Origin: JAWKWH01 sp965204295
Lineage (GTDB): Bacteria; Pseudomonadota; Alphaproteobacteria; Rhizobiales; Rhizobiaceae
Direction of reading: 5' to 3'
Length of the DNA stretch: 64,000 bases
Assembly (NCBI GenBank): GCA_965204295.1
Contig: OZ241973.1
Coordinates: forward strand, 496,001 to 560,000
The position numbers were made by a program, and so were the translations under genes. The notes beneath the pieces were generated by a model, which was not told the DNA's origin, did no database searches, and saw only the letters and a program-made list of their open reading frames with translations. This document shows, one piece after another, positions 52,901 to 60,514 of the stretch (position 1 is the stretch's first letter; each line of letters opens with the position of its first letter).

Positions 52901-53817
52901 TCGAGACCGCCATCGATGCCTGATTTGCCGGTCACGACCAGTTCGCTGCGGGTGCCGAACAGGTCGCGCAAATCGGGCCGAACCAACTGTCCAACCAGTC
53001 CCGCCGCATTGATATCAAACCGGAAATCCGCTCCGAAACCGGCGAATCGGGCCTGTCCGGTCAACACGCGGACTTCATCGGCATCGAGGGTGAGGGCAAG
53101 TTTCAAATCCGAAACCTCGCCCGATCCCTTGAGGCTCAGGTTGACCGCCGGGGTGTCGTACAGATTGAGCAAATTGGCGACAACGCCGTCTTCAGGCTCG
53201 AACAGCGCAAGGTCGAGATCGAGCACATTGGTTTCGCCGCTGTAGGATGCGTTCAGATCAAGTTGGCCTCCCGGACCGTCAAGGCGGATAATTTCCAGTC
53301 CAGTGCGCAACTGGCCAGCATCGATAGCAATGTGGCCGGCCAACGACAACTCCGACGCAAGACCGAAAACGTCCTCGCCGAATGTCACGCGGTCCACGGT
53401 CAGTTCGTTCAGATTGACGGATACCGGCAATTCGGGGACCGGGATGGTTGAAATTGCAGGAGCCGGCGGCGCGCCCTTGTCGGGCAACGGTTTTCGGCTG
53501 ACCTCGATCGATGCCGCCGTCAATTTGTCGATGACGAGACGGCCGGTTAAAAGCGCCGAACGCGTCCAGATAATTTCAGCCTTGCCGATTTCAAGCCAGA
53601 CGCCCTGGCGGTCGGCAATGGTGATCCGTCCGATTTTCGCATCGGAGGAAAGAATGCCTTCGACATCCCGGAAGCTGATCTTGCGATCAGGCGTCGATAG
53701 CCGATCCTCGACATAGGTCAGAAGCGCGGACTTTTCGCGTTCGGCATCCGCCTTGTCCTGTGCGAGTGCAGGAAGAATGGCGACCAAAATCGCAAATATG
53801 GCGATAAACCGCTTCAA
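49987..53817 (-). CDS. tamB: Translocation and assembly module protein TamB
   Basis: This large protein of 1,276 residues has an N-terminal signal anchor (MKRFIAIFAILVAILPALAQ) and a long beta-rich body made of AsmA-like repeats (about 20-30-residue units such as LDLNASYSGETNVLDLDLAL). The conserved C-terminal DUF490 domain has RGRLSILGKRIVFDEGTVTLVGDLDPFVRF, VRITVTGRVSDPAIVFSSEPELPQDEVLSRLIFGRS and the ending ASGSTRGTINIDITDSLKATGAAGSDG. It spans the periplasm and works with TamA in outer-membrane protein insertion and probably lipid transfer. The start is TTG at 53817, overlapping the tamA stop, so the two are coupled. Intact. Confidence 0.94.
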   Translation of the reverse strand: MKRFIAIFAILVAILPALAQDKADAEREKSALLTYVEDRLSTPDRKISFRDVEGILSSDAKIGRITIADRQGVWLEIGKAEIIWTRSALLTGRLVIDKLTAASIEVSRKPLPDKGAPPAPAISTIPVPELPVSVNLNELTVDRVTFGEDVFGLASELSLAGHIAIDAGQLRTGLEIIRLDGPGGQLDLNASYSGETNVLDLDLALFEPEDGVVANLLNLYDTPAVNLSLKGSGEVSDLKLALTLDADEVRVLTGQARFAGFGADFRFDINAAGLVGQLVRPDLRDLFGTRSELVVTGKSGIDGGLDIERFTLSGGALRFSGSLRTAPNGFPLEIAAGGTIRSPAGAPVVLPLPGGDTRVDRASIDFRFGGGGAATWSGRLIAGGFSTAGLTARELDLDLGGAILNLDRPALREVTFVVDGKAVGLASADPAIAEAIGANAGLEIAGVWRTGKPIVIDKAILDTKAVDATFVGNVSDFAFDGAYGAKISDASVLSAALGRGMSGVADLSADGVVSPVTGAFDLTLDGRLDDFAIGSRIDGLLLGRTVIKGSVARDETGTHAGDFTVENLQLLFRAKGLFGSETTDFQFSGEIADVGRLSDRISGGLVIYGGAKGVNGMIGLDVAATLEGVSVAGKTLSRSSFGFSGVGLPSGISGKLTGLAFVGGERVELATDILLAEDRRVLGNLKIQAGATRLSGGLSANENDLVDGDLSLTSDDISTVAALFPFKASGRINLAISLAAANGRQDGQISGGIAFVAVEEFKAGSGELDIRFRDLFGAPSADFDLRGTDVRILRLVQSGIPSLKFAASGSFAGEVLTLVGFEASSDEGFAVSGSGRIPLSGSGLDLSLDGTASLSLANRRLASRGARVEGTARFAGNVAGSVRNPAFSGRVLTEGASYADPLANLTLKNIALAADLAGDRIVIRRGSANPAAGGGVSLAGSVSLDGSAGYPADLRIDLDSARYSGGSVVMATMSGNLGVTGALIYDPLIFGSITVHRAELSISETIAGAADGIDVRHINPPGRLARTLEFARGDDGTPVPGGRPIMGRLDIALNAPDRVFVRGRGLDAELGGRVALTGPVTGIRPVGGFQLIRGRLSILGKRIVFDEGTVTLVGDLDPFVRFVANSDAGDATVRITVTGRVSDPAIVFSSEPELPQDEVLSRLIFGRSITELSALQVARLAASATQLAGGGDSTLLDSFRQSTGLDELDIVTDSSGDAAVRAGRYINDNIYLGVEAGASGSTRGTINIDITDSLKATGAAGSDGNSSIGVFLEKDY

Positions 53818-55739
53818 AATGCCTGTCCTATGCCGACATAGACCGCGAAATCCGAGTCGCCCGCACTCTTGTCGAGCGGTACGGCGACATCAAGGCGGAT
53901 CGGACCCAGGCCCGTATGGTATCGAACGCCCGCACCGACGCCGATCTTCGTTCGCCGGGCAAAGTCGGGAAAGGTGTCGGTTCCGACATTGCCGAAATCG
54001 ATGAATGCGACCGCGCCGAACGCCTTGCCGATCCGGATGCGGATTTCCGCCGATCCCTCGACAAGCGATCGTCCGCCGGTTACGCCGTCGGGAGTTGCGA
54101 CGCCGATCTTGCGATAGGCATATCCCCTCACCGATCCGCCGCCGCCCGCAAAGAACAGTTTGTCCGGCGGGGTTTGCGCGACCGGCGAACCGGCGAGGAA
54201 ACCGGTTTTCAGACGCCCGGCGGCGACGAAACGCTTCTGAACGTCGAATGCACGGTATATTCTGGCTTCGATCGTTCCACGGACCGCGGTGTTAGCGAAT
54301 CTGAATTCATGGAATGGCTCCATCTCCACATCCGCATAATAGCCGCCGGTGGCGTTCTTTTTGTCATCCCGGCTGTCCCGGGTGACGCCGCCACGTATTC
54401 CCGCCGTCGTGAACTCACGCCGCCCGAACGCCGGGTCGGTAAAGCGCGCCTGCTCCGCCGTCAGCATAATCCGCGCGGCAAGGTCTTTTGAGAGAATATG
54501 CGTAAATCCCGCCTGTCCGGCGACGGCGTTCCGGCGGTAGGGTTCCAGAGTCTCCCTGGTGCCCGCAACAGAGGCCGTGAAGTCCGTATCGGGTACGAAC
54601 ACGCCGGGCTTCACGAACGTGAACGCGACCCTGTCGGTCAGCGCATCGGGGTCGAGACTGTCGCCGATATTCGCGATCGTGGCCTGAAGCTTTAGTTGCT
54701 CCGCCCGCCCGAAAAGATTGCGATGCCGCCAGAATGCCTCAATGCCGGCGCCGTCGACGGTCGACAGCGTGGCGCCGACGCCAGATCGCCGCGCCAAACG
54801 TTCCCGCACGATGAACGAGACGGGAAGCGCGCCGCCGGGTCCGATGTTGTCGGCCTCCTTCGCCCGCGCCGTCGAGAACACGCCGAGCCGCGCCAAACGT
54901 TCCTCCGCCCTCCTGATATCGTCCGGGTCGTACTCTCCGCCCTCTGGCAGACCGGCCATGTAGGCGATAAATTCCGGGTCCATCCGTTTACTCCCCTCGA
55001 CCGTAACGGATCCGTAATAAGCCTTGCGGCCCGGACGAAGCATCAGAATGGCATTGAGCAGATTTTGATTGTGAGCGGCTTCAATGCGCCGTTCCGACAC
55101 TTTCGCCTTCGCGTGCCCCTGCCGCCGCCAGGCCTCAAGCGCCAGTCGTTCCGCGCGCTTGATCGTTCCCGAACGGGCCACTTCTCCGGGTGCGAAGCCA
55201 TTGTCTTCAGGCAGAGCCGCGAAAGCGTCCGGATCGGCGGTTTCCGGCGCGCGATTGACGATCTCCGCGCGTCCGAAGCGGAATTTCGGTCCCGGATCGA
55301 CCGAGATAAGCACTTTCGCCGGATCGGGCAGGCCGGCGTCGAGCGCGGTCCGCGCCGCCTCGACTCCCTCGATCAGAATCGATATCGAGCCGCCATAGTG
55401 ACCCTGCGTGTAGAGCGCGGCGAGCAGACGCCGATAGTCCGCACGCGCCCTGGCGATCAGACCGGTGGCGCCCGGCGCCGGCCTGTCCTTTTCCGCGATC
55501 AGCAGGGAGGCGCCATTGAGAGCCTCGTCAACATTCTCGTCAGCGCCGGAAATCCGGACTTCCACGTCGTAGTTTTGCGGGTCGCCGACAACGTCCCCGG
55601 CCGCATCTTCCTTGTCGCGTTCGAAAAGACGCAAGCCAAACAGCTCGAACGCCGCCGCCGGCGTGGAGACGGTTACGACCAGGGCGGCCAGTATGGCTGC
55701 AAGATGTTTTCGCCCGGTGCTCAAACGCGCATTCCCCAA
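53814..55739 (-). CDS. tamA: Outer-membrane assembly protein TamA (Omp85 family)
   Basis: This 641-residue Omp85 protein has a signal peptide (about residues 1-30, ending STPAAA), POTRA-like domains to about residue 300, then a 16-strand beta-barrel. The L6-loop motif VRGYAYR (in GGGGSVRGYAYRKIG) is present, as is GVGAGVRYHTGLGPIRLDVAVPL, and the last residue is Phe (VYVGIGQAF), the outer-membrane C-terminal signal. Together with TamB it assembles autotransporter-type and other outer-membrane proteins. Intact; first gene of tamA-tamB. Confidence 0.94.
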   Translation of the reverse strand: MGNARLSTGRKHLAAILAALVVTVSTPAAAFELFGLRLFERDKEDAAGDVVGDPQNYDVEVRISGADENVDEALNGASLLIAEKDRPAPGATGLIARARADYRRLLAALYTQGHYGGSISILIEGVEAARTALDAGLPDPAKVLISVDPGPKFRFGRAEIVNRAPETADPDAFAALPEDNGFAPGEVARSGTIKRAERLALEAWRRQGHAKAKVSERRIEAAHNQNLLNAILMLRPGRKAYYGSVTVEGSKRMDPEFIAYMAGLPEGGEYDPDDIRRAEERLARLGVFSTARAKEADNIGPGGALPVSFIVRERLARRSGVGATLSTVDGAGIEAFWRHRNLFGRAEQLKLQATIANIGDSLDPDALTDRVAFTFVKPGVFVPDTDFTASVAGTRETLEPYRRNAVAGQAGFTHILSKDLAARIMLTAEQARFTDPAFGRREFTTAGIRGGVTRDSRDDKKNATGGYYADVEMEPFHEFRFANTAVRGTIEARIYRAFDVQKRFVAAGRLKTGFLAGSPVAQTPPDKLFFAGGGGSVRGYAYRKIGVATPDGVTGGRSLVEGSAEIRIRIGKAFGAVAFIDFGNVGTDTFPDFARRTKIGVGAGVRYHTGLGPIRLDVAVPLDKSAGDSDFAVYVGIGQAF

Positions 55740-55925
55740 AGCCGGCGAGAATTGTCTCCCGGTAATGAATACTATTAACGGTATCCCGATGATCTAGCGC
55801 CCGCCGATGGCGGTCACAAGACCCGCCTTTCCACAAGATCGGGCGCGGGACGACGCGATGCGGGCGATATCCGGAACGCGGACAACCGGGGATCAAACGC
55901 CGCCATTTGAAGGCGAGTCCTGACC

Positions 55926-58900
55926 CTAAAGATCGATTTCGATCACGCCATCGGGATGTGCGGCGCGCGACTGACACAGGACGATCGTGTTCTCGCGCCG
56001 CTTTTTCGACAAGACGAAATCGCGGTGCTCGATTTCACCGGACACCACGCCGCACATACAGACGCCGCAAAGCCCGTCGGAACATTTGATATCAACATGC
56101 ACGCCGGCGTCATTCAGCGCATCCGCCGCAGACCTTTCGGCACGCACGTCGATTACCCTGCCGGATCTCGCGAGACGCAGCTTGAACGGATGGTTTTCAT
56201 AATCCGGAATCTCGGGAACCGAGAAATATTCGAGATGACGCGCCTCGTCCGGAAAGCCCGCCTTCTCCGCCGCCGCCATAACGGCGTCGATGAAGCGGTC
56301 CGGCCCGCACGTGTAGACATGCCAGCCTTCGCGATATGAGTTCAGGACCGCGGGCAGGTCCGCCCGGCCGCCTTCGTCGGAGACGTGAATATGCACATGC
56401 CGTTTCCAGGGAACTGAAGCGAGGTCGTCGAGATATCCCGCGCTCGACCGCGACCTGACCGAGTAGTGCAGTTCAAATTCCGCGCCGATTTTATGCAGCC
56501 GGTGCGCGAAGGCGATCATCGGCGTGATGCCGATGCCGCCACCCATGAGGATGGTTTTCGACGCGCTTTCATCCAGCGGGAAATGATTGATCGGTTTGGA
56601 AATGAAGACCTTGCGGCCCTCGCTGAATATGCGGTGCAGCAATGCCGAACCGCCCCTACCATTGTCCTCGCGCAGTATTCCTGTCTGATACACCGACCTG
56701 TCCGCCGGATCACCCGACATGGAGTACTGCCGAAGGAATTCGGGCGCCACGACCATGTCCAGATGCGCGCCCGCCGTCCATTCAGGCAAATCCGACCCGT
56801 CGAGCGAGCGAAACTCGAATTTGGCCACATCGTCGGCCATGTGCTCGACCTTGGAGACCTTCACCCGGATGACGGGCGCATCGCCATCGACCCGGTATTC
56901 ATGCGCCGCATCGCCAAGGTCTCCGCGCGCGAGCCTTGTTTTGTACTCTTCCGCCGTAATCATCGCCCGATAGGCTTCAATGCCTTTTTCGCGGTCCATC
57001 GGAAATGGAAACGGCCATGGATGAGGCGCCAGCGGCGCGGGATAGACCGCGAGCGTCTGGTCTTTATATTTCAAATCCAGATCCTTTTGCAGACCGCGTG
57101 CGTTGACTTCGCGCCCGGCGGGCCGGTAGCCGCCATCGGGTCCGATTTCGATATCCCACCACCATTTCTTGACCGGGTTCAACCCGCCATTGCCGACAGC
57201 GTCGTCGAGCTTCGCCAGATAGGGCGCCAAGGCGGGAACATGCATAGCCGCCCAGCGAAACGGTTTTTCGGCAAACAGGCCCTCCAGGTTCCACGGGCAG
57301 GTTTTCATGCAGCGCCCGCACATCGCCCCGCCTTGTGTGGTGATGCGGTAGGTGGCGCATTTCTGACTGTCGGACTTCCAGATTTCATAGCCGTTGAACA
57401 TCAGTTTCGGTCCCGCCGTAATCGCGCCGGAAGGACATTCACGCGCGCATTTGTTACAGTTCCCGCAGAAATTCTGCAGGCCGAAATCGATCGGCCTGTC
57501 ATGAGTCATCGGCATCGTGGTCGTCACCACGCCGCTTTTCAGGCGCGGTCCCAGGAACGGATTGAGAATGACCTCGCCAATCCGGCTGACCTCGCCGAGA
57601 CCCGACAACAACAACAGCGGCGGCTGCAATACTTCACCGTCAAGAACGGTGTGCGCCTTCGCCTCGTAACCGAGATTGCGGATTTGCCTGGCGATGACGC
57701 CGCCAAGCAGGGAGAAACGCAAATATGCCCGCATGGATTGCGCCACGGAAATCCAGTCATCGCCGGACGCGCCTTCCATGGTTTCGTAGCCTTGGTCGAC
57801 GATCATCGAAATGGCGTGATCGTGCGGCGGGTCCAGAGGTTCGCCGAGCGCATCGTGGCTGTACCAGGTCCAGTCCGGGCATCGGGAAAGACCCACCGCG
57901 TCGATGCCGAGGAAGTATGAGGCGGCCTTTATGTTTTCGGCGTTGCGCCGGGCGTCCGTCGCGTCGGGGGAAATATGCGGTTCGGGTTCGCCATCCTGAA
58001 TCAGCACGAAAGCGCCGAGCGCCCGGCGCTGCGCCATGGAAGGGGCCGCCTTTCGCGCATAGTGCCCGCCCCTGGCGCCCTCCTGCGCGGCCTTGCCCAT
58101 GTCGCCGAATTGGGCGCGGGCGAACATGTCGGTGCGTTTCGGCACCCGCGCCACGCGTTCCTCATCGATGTAGGTTGTCGGCTCATCGACCCTTTTCAAT
58201 GTCTCGAACGGATGGGGACCGTCGACGAACCGCCTTTTGGCGAACGGCACCCGGTTGAACCCGTTTTTTGCGAATCCCCTGCCGAGTTTCCACGCCAGAC
58301 CGTGGGTTTTCAAACGCGGCTGATCGCTCAACGGCACAAGCGGTCTGTCGGCGGCGACCGCAAAATCCGTCGTCACCGCGGCCACGCCAAAGCGCGAACC
58401 GAGATAAGGATTGACCGGCTCGCCATTCTCCGGCGTCGCCAATCCGGAAGCCACCGCAAGTTTTCCAAGATCGACGTCCGACGACGAACCGGTATGCGCG
58501 CGCGTGTCATACCCCAGAAGGCGCAGATAGTTGGCGATGACGACCGCCGTCTCGGAAGCCCGCAAACAGGCGCGCGCTTCCTGCGCGTCCCCGATCCACT
58601 CGCTTCCCGGCTCGCCGACTTGCGGATCGCGCGGAAATTCGTAAGCGAATACGATCGCATGGGTGTGGCCGTCGATCGTCGCCGGCGGCGCTTCCATCGA
58701 TTCCTTCAGGTCCGCCATGATGATATCGATGCCGGACGCAAGCGTCTTTGTCTGCCTCGTTCGAAGGTCTTCCGCCAAACGATCGATGTCGGGATTGCGA
58801 AACGGCGTTTCGAGGACGGCCGATGCGGGCAGTTCGCAGATGCCCGCCATCGACGCATCGGAAAAATAGCCGAAACTCTTGACGTGGTTCGCACGCTCGG

Positions 58901-59105
58901 TCTTGTCGTCCGGACATTCGGCCCTGACCTTGTTGACGAGCCCGTCGCGAATGGCGTCGAGCATGGCCTGATATTCGCCCATCGCGTTGACGATGGACGA
59001 AGGGGCGTCCGGCCGCCTGAACGAAAGCGCCCGCATCGGCGGCACGGCGGACAGGTCCGGGATTTTGGTCGTCCGCTCAAGGCGTTCCAACGGATAAGGG
59101 CCCAT
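55926..59105 (-). CDS. Predicted self-sufficient reductive dehalogenase (RdhA fused to NAD(P)H:ferredoxin reductase)
   Basis: The protein has about 1,059 residues from ATG 59105; the open frame extends 32 residues further without homology. The N-terminal half has the RdhA/QueG-like cobalamin fold in two diverged copies. The first contains YLRLLGYDTRAHTGSSSDVD and NPYLGSRFGVAAVTTDFAV. The second contains IRNLGYEAKAHTVLDGE and NPFLGPRLKSGVVTTTMPM. Two 4Fe-4S motifs follow (CGNCNKCARECP and CGRCMKTCPWN). Then comes a flavodoxin-reductase-like module (RQYSMSGDP, MGGGIGITPM, YTCGPD) and a C-terminal plant-type 2Fe-2S ferredoxin (C-x4-C-x2-C in CSDGLCGVC, last Cys in VLCQS). This layout matches catabolic, oxygen-tolerant RdhA of the BhbA type, which removes halogens from haloaromatics using NAD(P)H. 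No twin-arginine signal is seen, so it should be cytosolic. Substrate unknown. Confidence 0.88.
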   Translation of the reverse strand: MGPYPLERLERTTKIPDLSAVPPMRALSFRRPDAPSSIVNAMGEYQAMLDAIRDGLVNKVRAECPDDKTERANHVKSFGYFSDASMAGICELPASAVLETPFRNPDIDRLAEDLRTRQTKTLASGIDIIMADLKESMEAPPATIDGHTHAIVFAYEFPRDPQVGEPGSEWIGDAQEARACLRASETAVVIANYLRLLGYDTRAHTGSSSDVDLGKLAVASGLATPENGEPVNPYLGSRFGVAAVTTDFAVAADRPLVPLSDQPRLKTHGLAWKLGRGFAKNGFNRVPFAKRRFVDGPHPFETLKRVDEPTTYIDEERVARVPKRTDMFARAQFGDMGKAAQEGARGGHYARKAAPSMAQRRALGAFVLIQDGEPEPHISPDATDARRNAENIKAASYFLGIDAVGLSRCPDWTWYSHDALGEPLDPPHDHAISMIVDQGYETMEGASGDDWISVAQSMRAYLRFSLLGGVIARQIRNLGYEAKAHTVLDGEVLQPPLLLLSGLGEVSRIGEVILNPFLGPRLKSGVVTTTMPMTHDRPIDFGLQNFCGNCNKCARECPSGAITAGPKLMFNGYEIWKSDSQKCATYRITTQGGAMCGRCMKTCPWNLEGLFAEKPFRWAAMHVPALAPYLAKLDDAVGNGGLNPVKKWWWDIEIGPDGGYRPAGREVNARGLQKDLDLKYKDQTLAVYPAPLAPHPWPFPFPMDREKGIEAYRAMITAEEYKTRLARGDLGDAAHEYRVDGDAPVIRVKVSKVEHMADDVAKFEFRSLDGSDLPEWTAGAHLDMVVAPEFLRQYSMSGDPADRSVYQTGILREDNGRGGSALLHRIFSEGRKVFISKPINHFPLDESASKTILMGGGIGITPMIAFAHRLHKIGAEFELHYSVRSRSSAGYLDDLASVPWKRHVHIHVSDEGGRADLPAVLNSYREGWHVYTCGPDRFIDAVMAAAEKAGFPDEARHLEYFSVPEIPDYENHPFKLRLARSGRVIDVRAERSAADALNDAGVHVDIKCSDGLCGVCMCGVVSGEIEHRDFVLSKKRRENTIVLCQSRAAHPDGVIEIDL

Positions 59106-59246
59106 ATGCACGGGACGGTGTTTGTCCGAAAAGAAACGCAACGCTACGAAGGGTCTCCAGCAAGGTCTCGCCAGCCAACACAAAATTGCGATCGTTCGCA
59201 AGGCATATATTTTTGCCGCCGTCGATGACGAGCCGGAGATGGATGC

Positions 59247-60350
59247 CTAACCGTCGCGGCTCGCCCGATAGGTCGATTTCGCCAGCCACTCCGGATTGAT
59301 CTCCACCCCCCATCCCGGCCGATCGGTGACGATGGCGTTGCCGTCGCTGATGTCATAGGGCGAACGCACATAGAGTCCCTCTTGCCAGGGGTAGTAGTCC
59401 GGTCCTTCAATCGAGAATTCCAGGTACTTGCCGGCGTTCGGGATCGCACGAAGCAGATGCATGGTGAACAGCGTCACAAGCGAGAGATTGGCGCAATGCG
59501 GCGTGACGGGCAGCCCGGCGTCTTCCGCCATTCGGCAAACGCGAAGCGTGCGCGACAATCCGCCGAGGTAGCAGATATCGGGTTGGACAATGTCGACGGC
59601 GCGCATATCGATCATTCGCCGCCAAATCGTCAGGTCGCAGTCCTGCTCGCCGCCGGCGACATCGATATCGAGCGCATCGGCCACCTGTTTCGTCTGTTCC
59701 GGCTCCCAATAGGGGCAGGGCTCCTCGAAATGGCAAAAACCGTTGTCCTCCAGCATTCCGCCCACTTCGATCGCCTGCTCCGGCGCGTAGCAGGAATTGG
59801 CGTCGATCAACAGATCGACATGATCCCCCATCTCGCGGCGCATGGTCGCGATGATCTCCCCGGCCCGGCCCGGCCATTCATCCCGACCGCGTCCCACTTC
59901 CGCGCCGGCCCTGACCTTGAATGCGTCAAAGCCTTTCTCATCGCGGACCCGTTTCAGGCGCGCCGCCTCATCCGCCGGCGCGATATCGCGTTTCATTGAT
60001 GAGGCGTAGACGCGTATCGGTCCCGGTGCGCCGCCGATCAATTCCGTCACGGGCTTGCCGGCCCGTTTGCCGCGCAGATCCCAAACCGCGGTGTCGAAGC
60101 CGCCCATGGCCCTGCGCAGATAAGAACCCGGAAATTTGTGCTCGCGCTCCGCGACGATATCGAGCAAATCGTCGAGATCGGTCGCATCCCTGCCCAGCAC
60201 CCAGGGCGCCACCTGCCGGTGAAGAACCTGAACGGTGATATCGGAATGATAGGTGGAAACCTGCCCCCAGCCCTGCGCGCCGTCTTCCGCGGTCACCCGT
60301 ACGAATCCGATGAATTCGTTGGCGAAACTCTCGATTAAAGTGATTTTCAT
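59247..60350 (-). CDS. Enolase-superfamily enzyme (mandelate racemase-like), upstream of the dehalogenase
   Basis: This protein has 367 residues from ATG 60350 (MKITLIESFANEF). The barrel motifs are KVR at residues 145-147, Asp183 (LLIDANSCY), Glu209 or Glu210 (CHFEEPCPYW), Glu235 (AGGEQDCD) and His285 (VTPHCANLS). The second basic residue is Arg rather than Lys (KxR instead of KxK), which sets it apart from the enzyme at 20354. It probably acts on a hydroxy- or sugar-acid. It lies 141 nt upstream of the dehalogenase on the same strand, so co-transcription is plausible, but a functional link is only inferred. Confidence 0.82.
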   Translation of the reverse strand: MKITLIESFANEFIGFVRVTAEDGAQGWGQVSTYHSDITVQVLHRQVAPWVLGRDATDLDDLLDIVAEREHKFPGSYLRRAMGGFDTAVWDLRGKRAGKPVTELIGGAPGPIRVYASSMKRDIAPADEAARLKRVRDEKGFDAFKVRAGAEVGRGRDEWPGRAGEIIATMRREMGDHVDLLIDANSCYAPEQAIEVGGMLEDNGFCHFEEPCPYWEPEQTKQVADALDIDVAGGEQDCDLTIWRRMIDMRAVDIVQPDICYLGGLSRTLRVCRMAEDAGLPVTPHCANLSLVTLFTMHLLRAIPNAGKYLEFSIEGPDYYPWQEGLYVRSPYDISDGNAIVTDRPGWGVEINPEWLAKSTYRASRDG

Positions 60351-60514
60351 GACCGTCGCGAGCCGGAACCTCCCTAGCCTGCGCGAGACATTAGCGGTCA
60401 AGGCTTAATTGCCGCTTTCCGGCGATGGTTAACGATTTCGCACCGTTTTCAAGCGCTTTCGGATAACCGGAAATTGCATCGGGCCGCGGAATTGAAGGCC
60501 GGACCGGCCGCCGG

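Noticed and set aside
55926..59201. Twin-arginine export signal at the start of the dehalogenase
   Set aside because: The first 33 residues of the open frame lack an RRxFxK motif and similarity begins at the internal Met (59105); the fused NAD(P)H-dependent reductase also implies a cytosolic enzyme.
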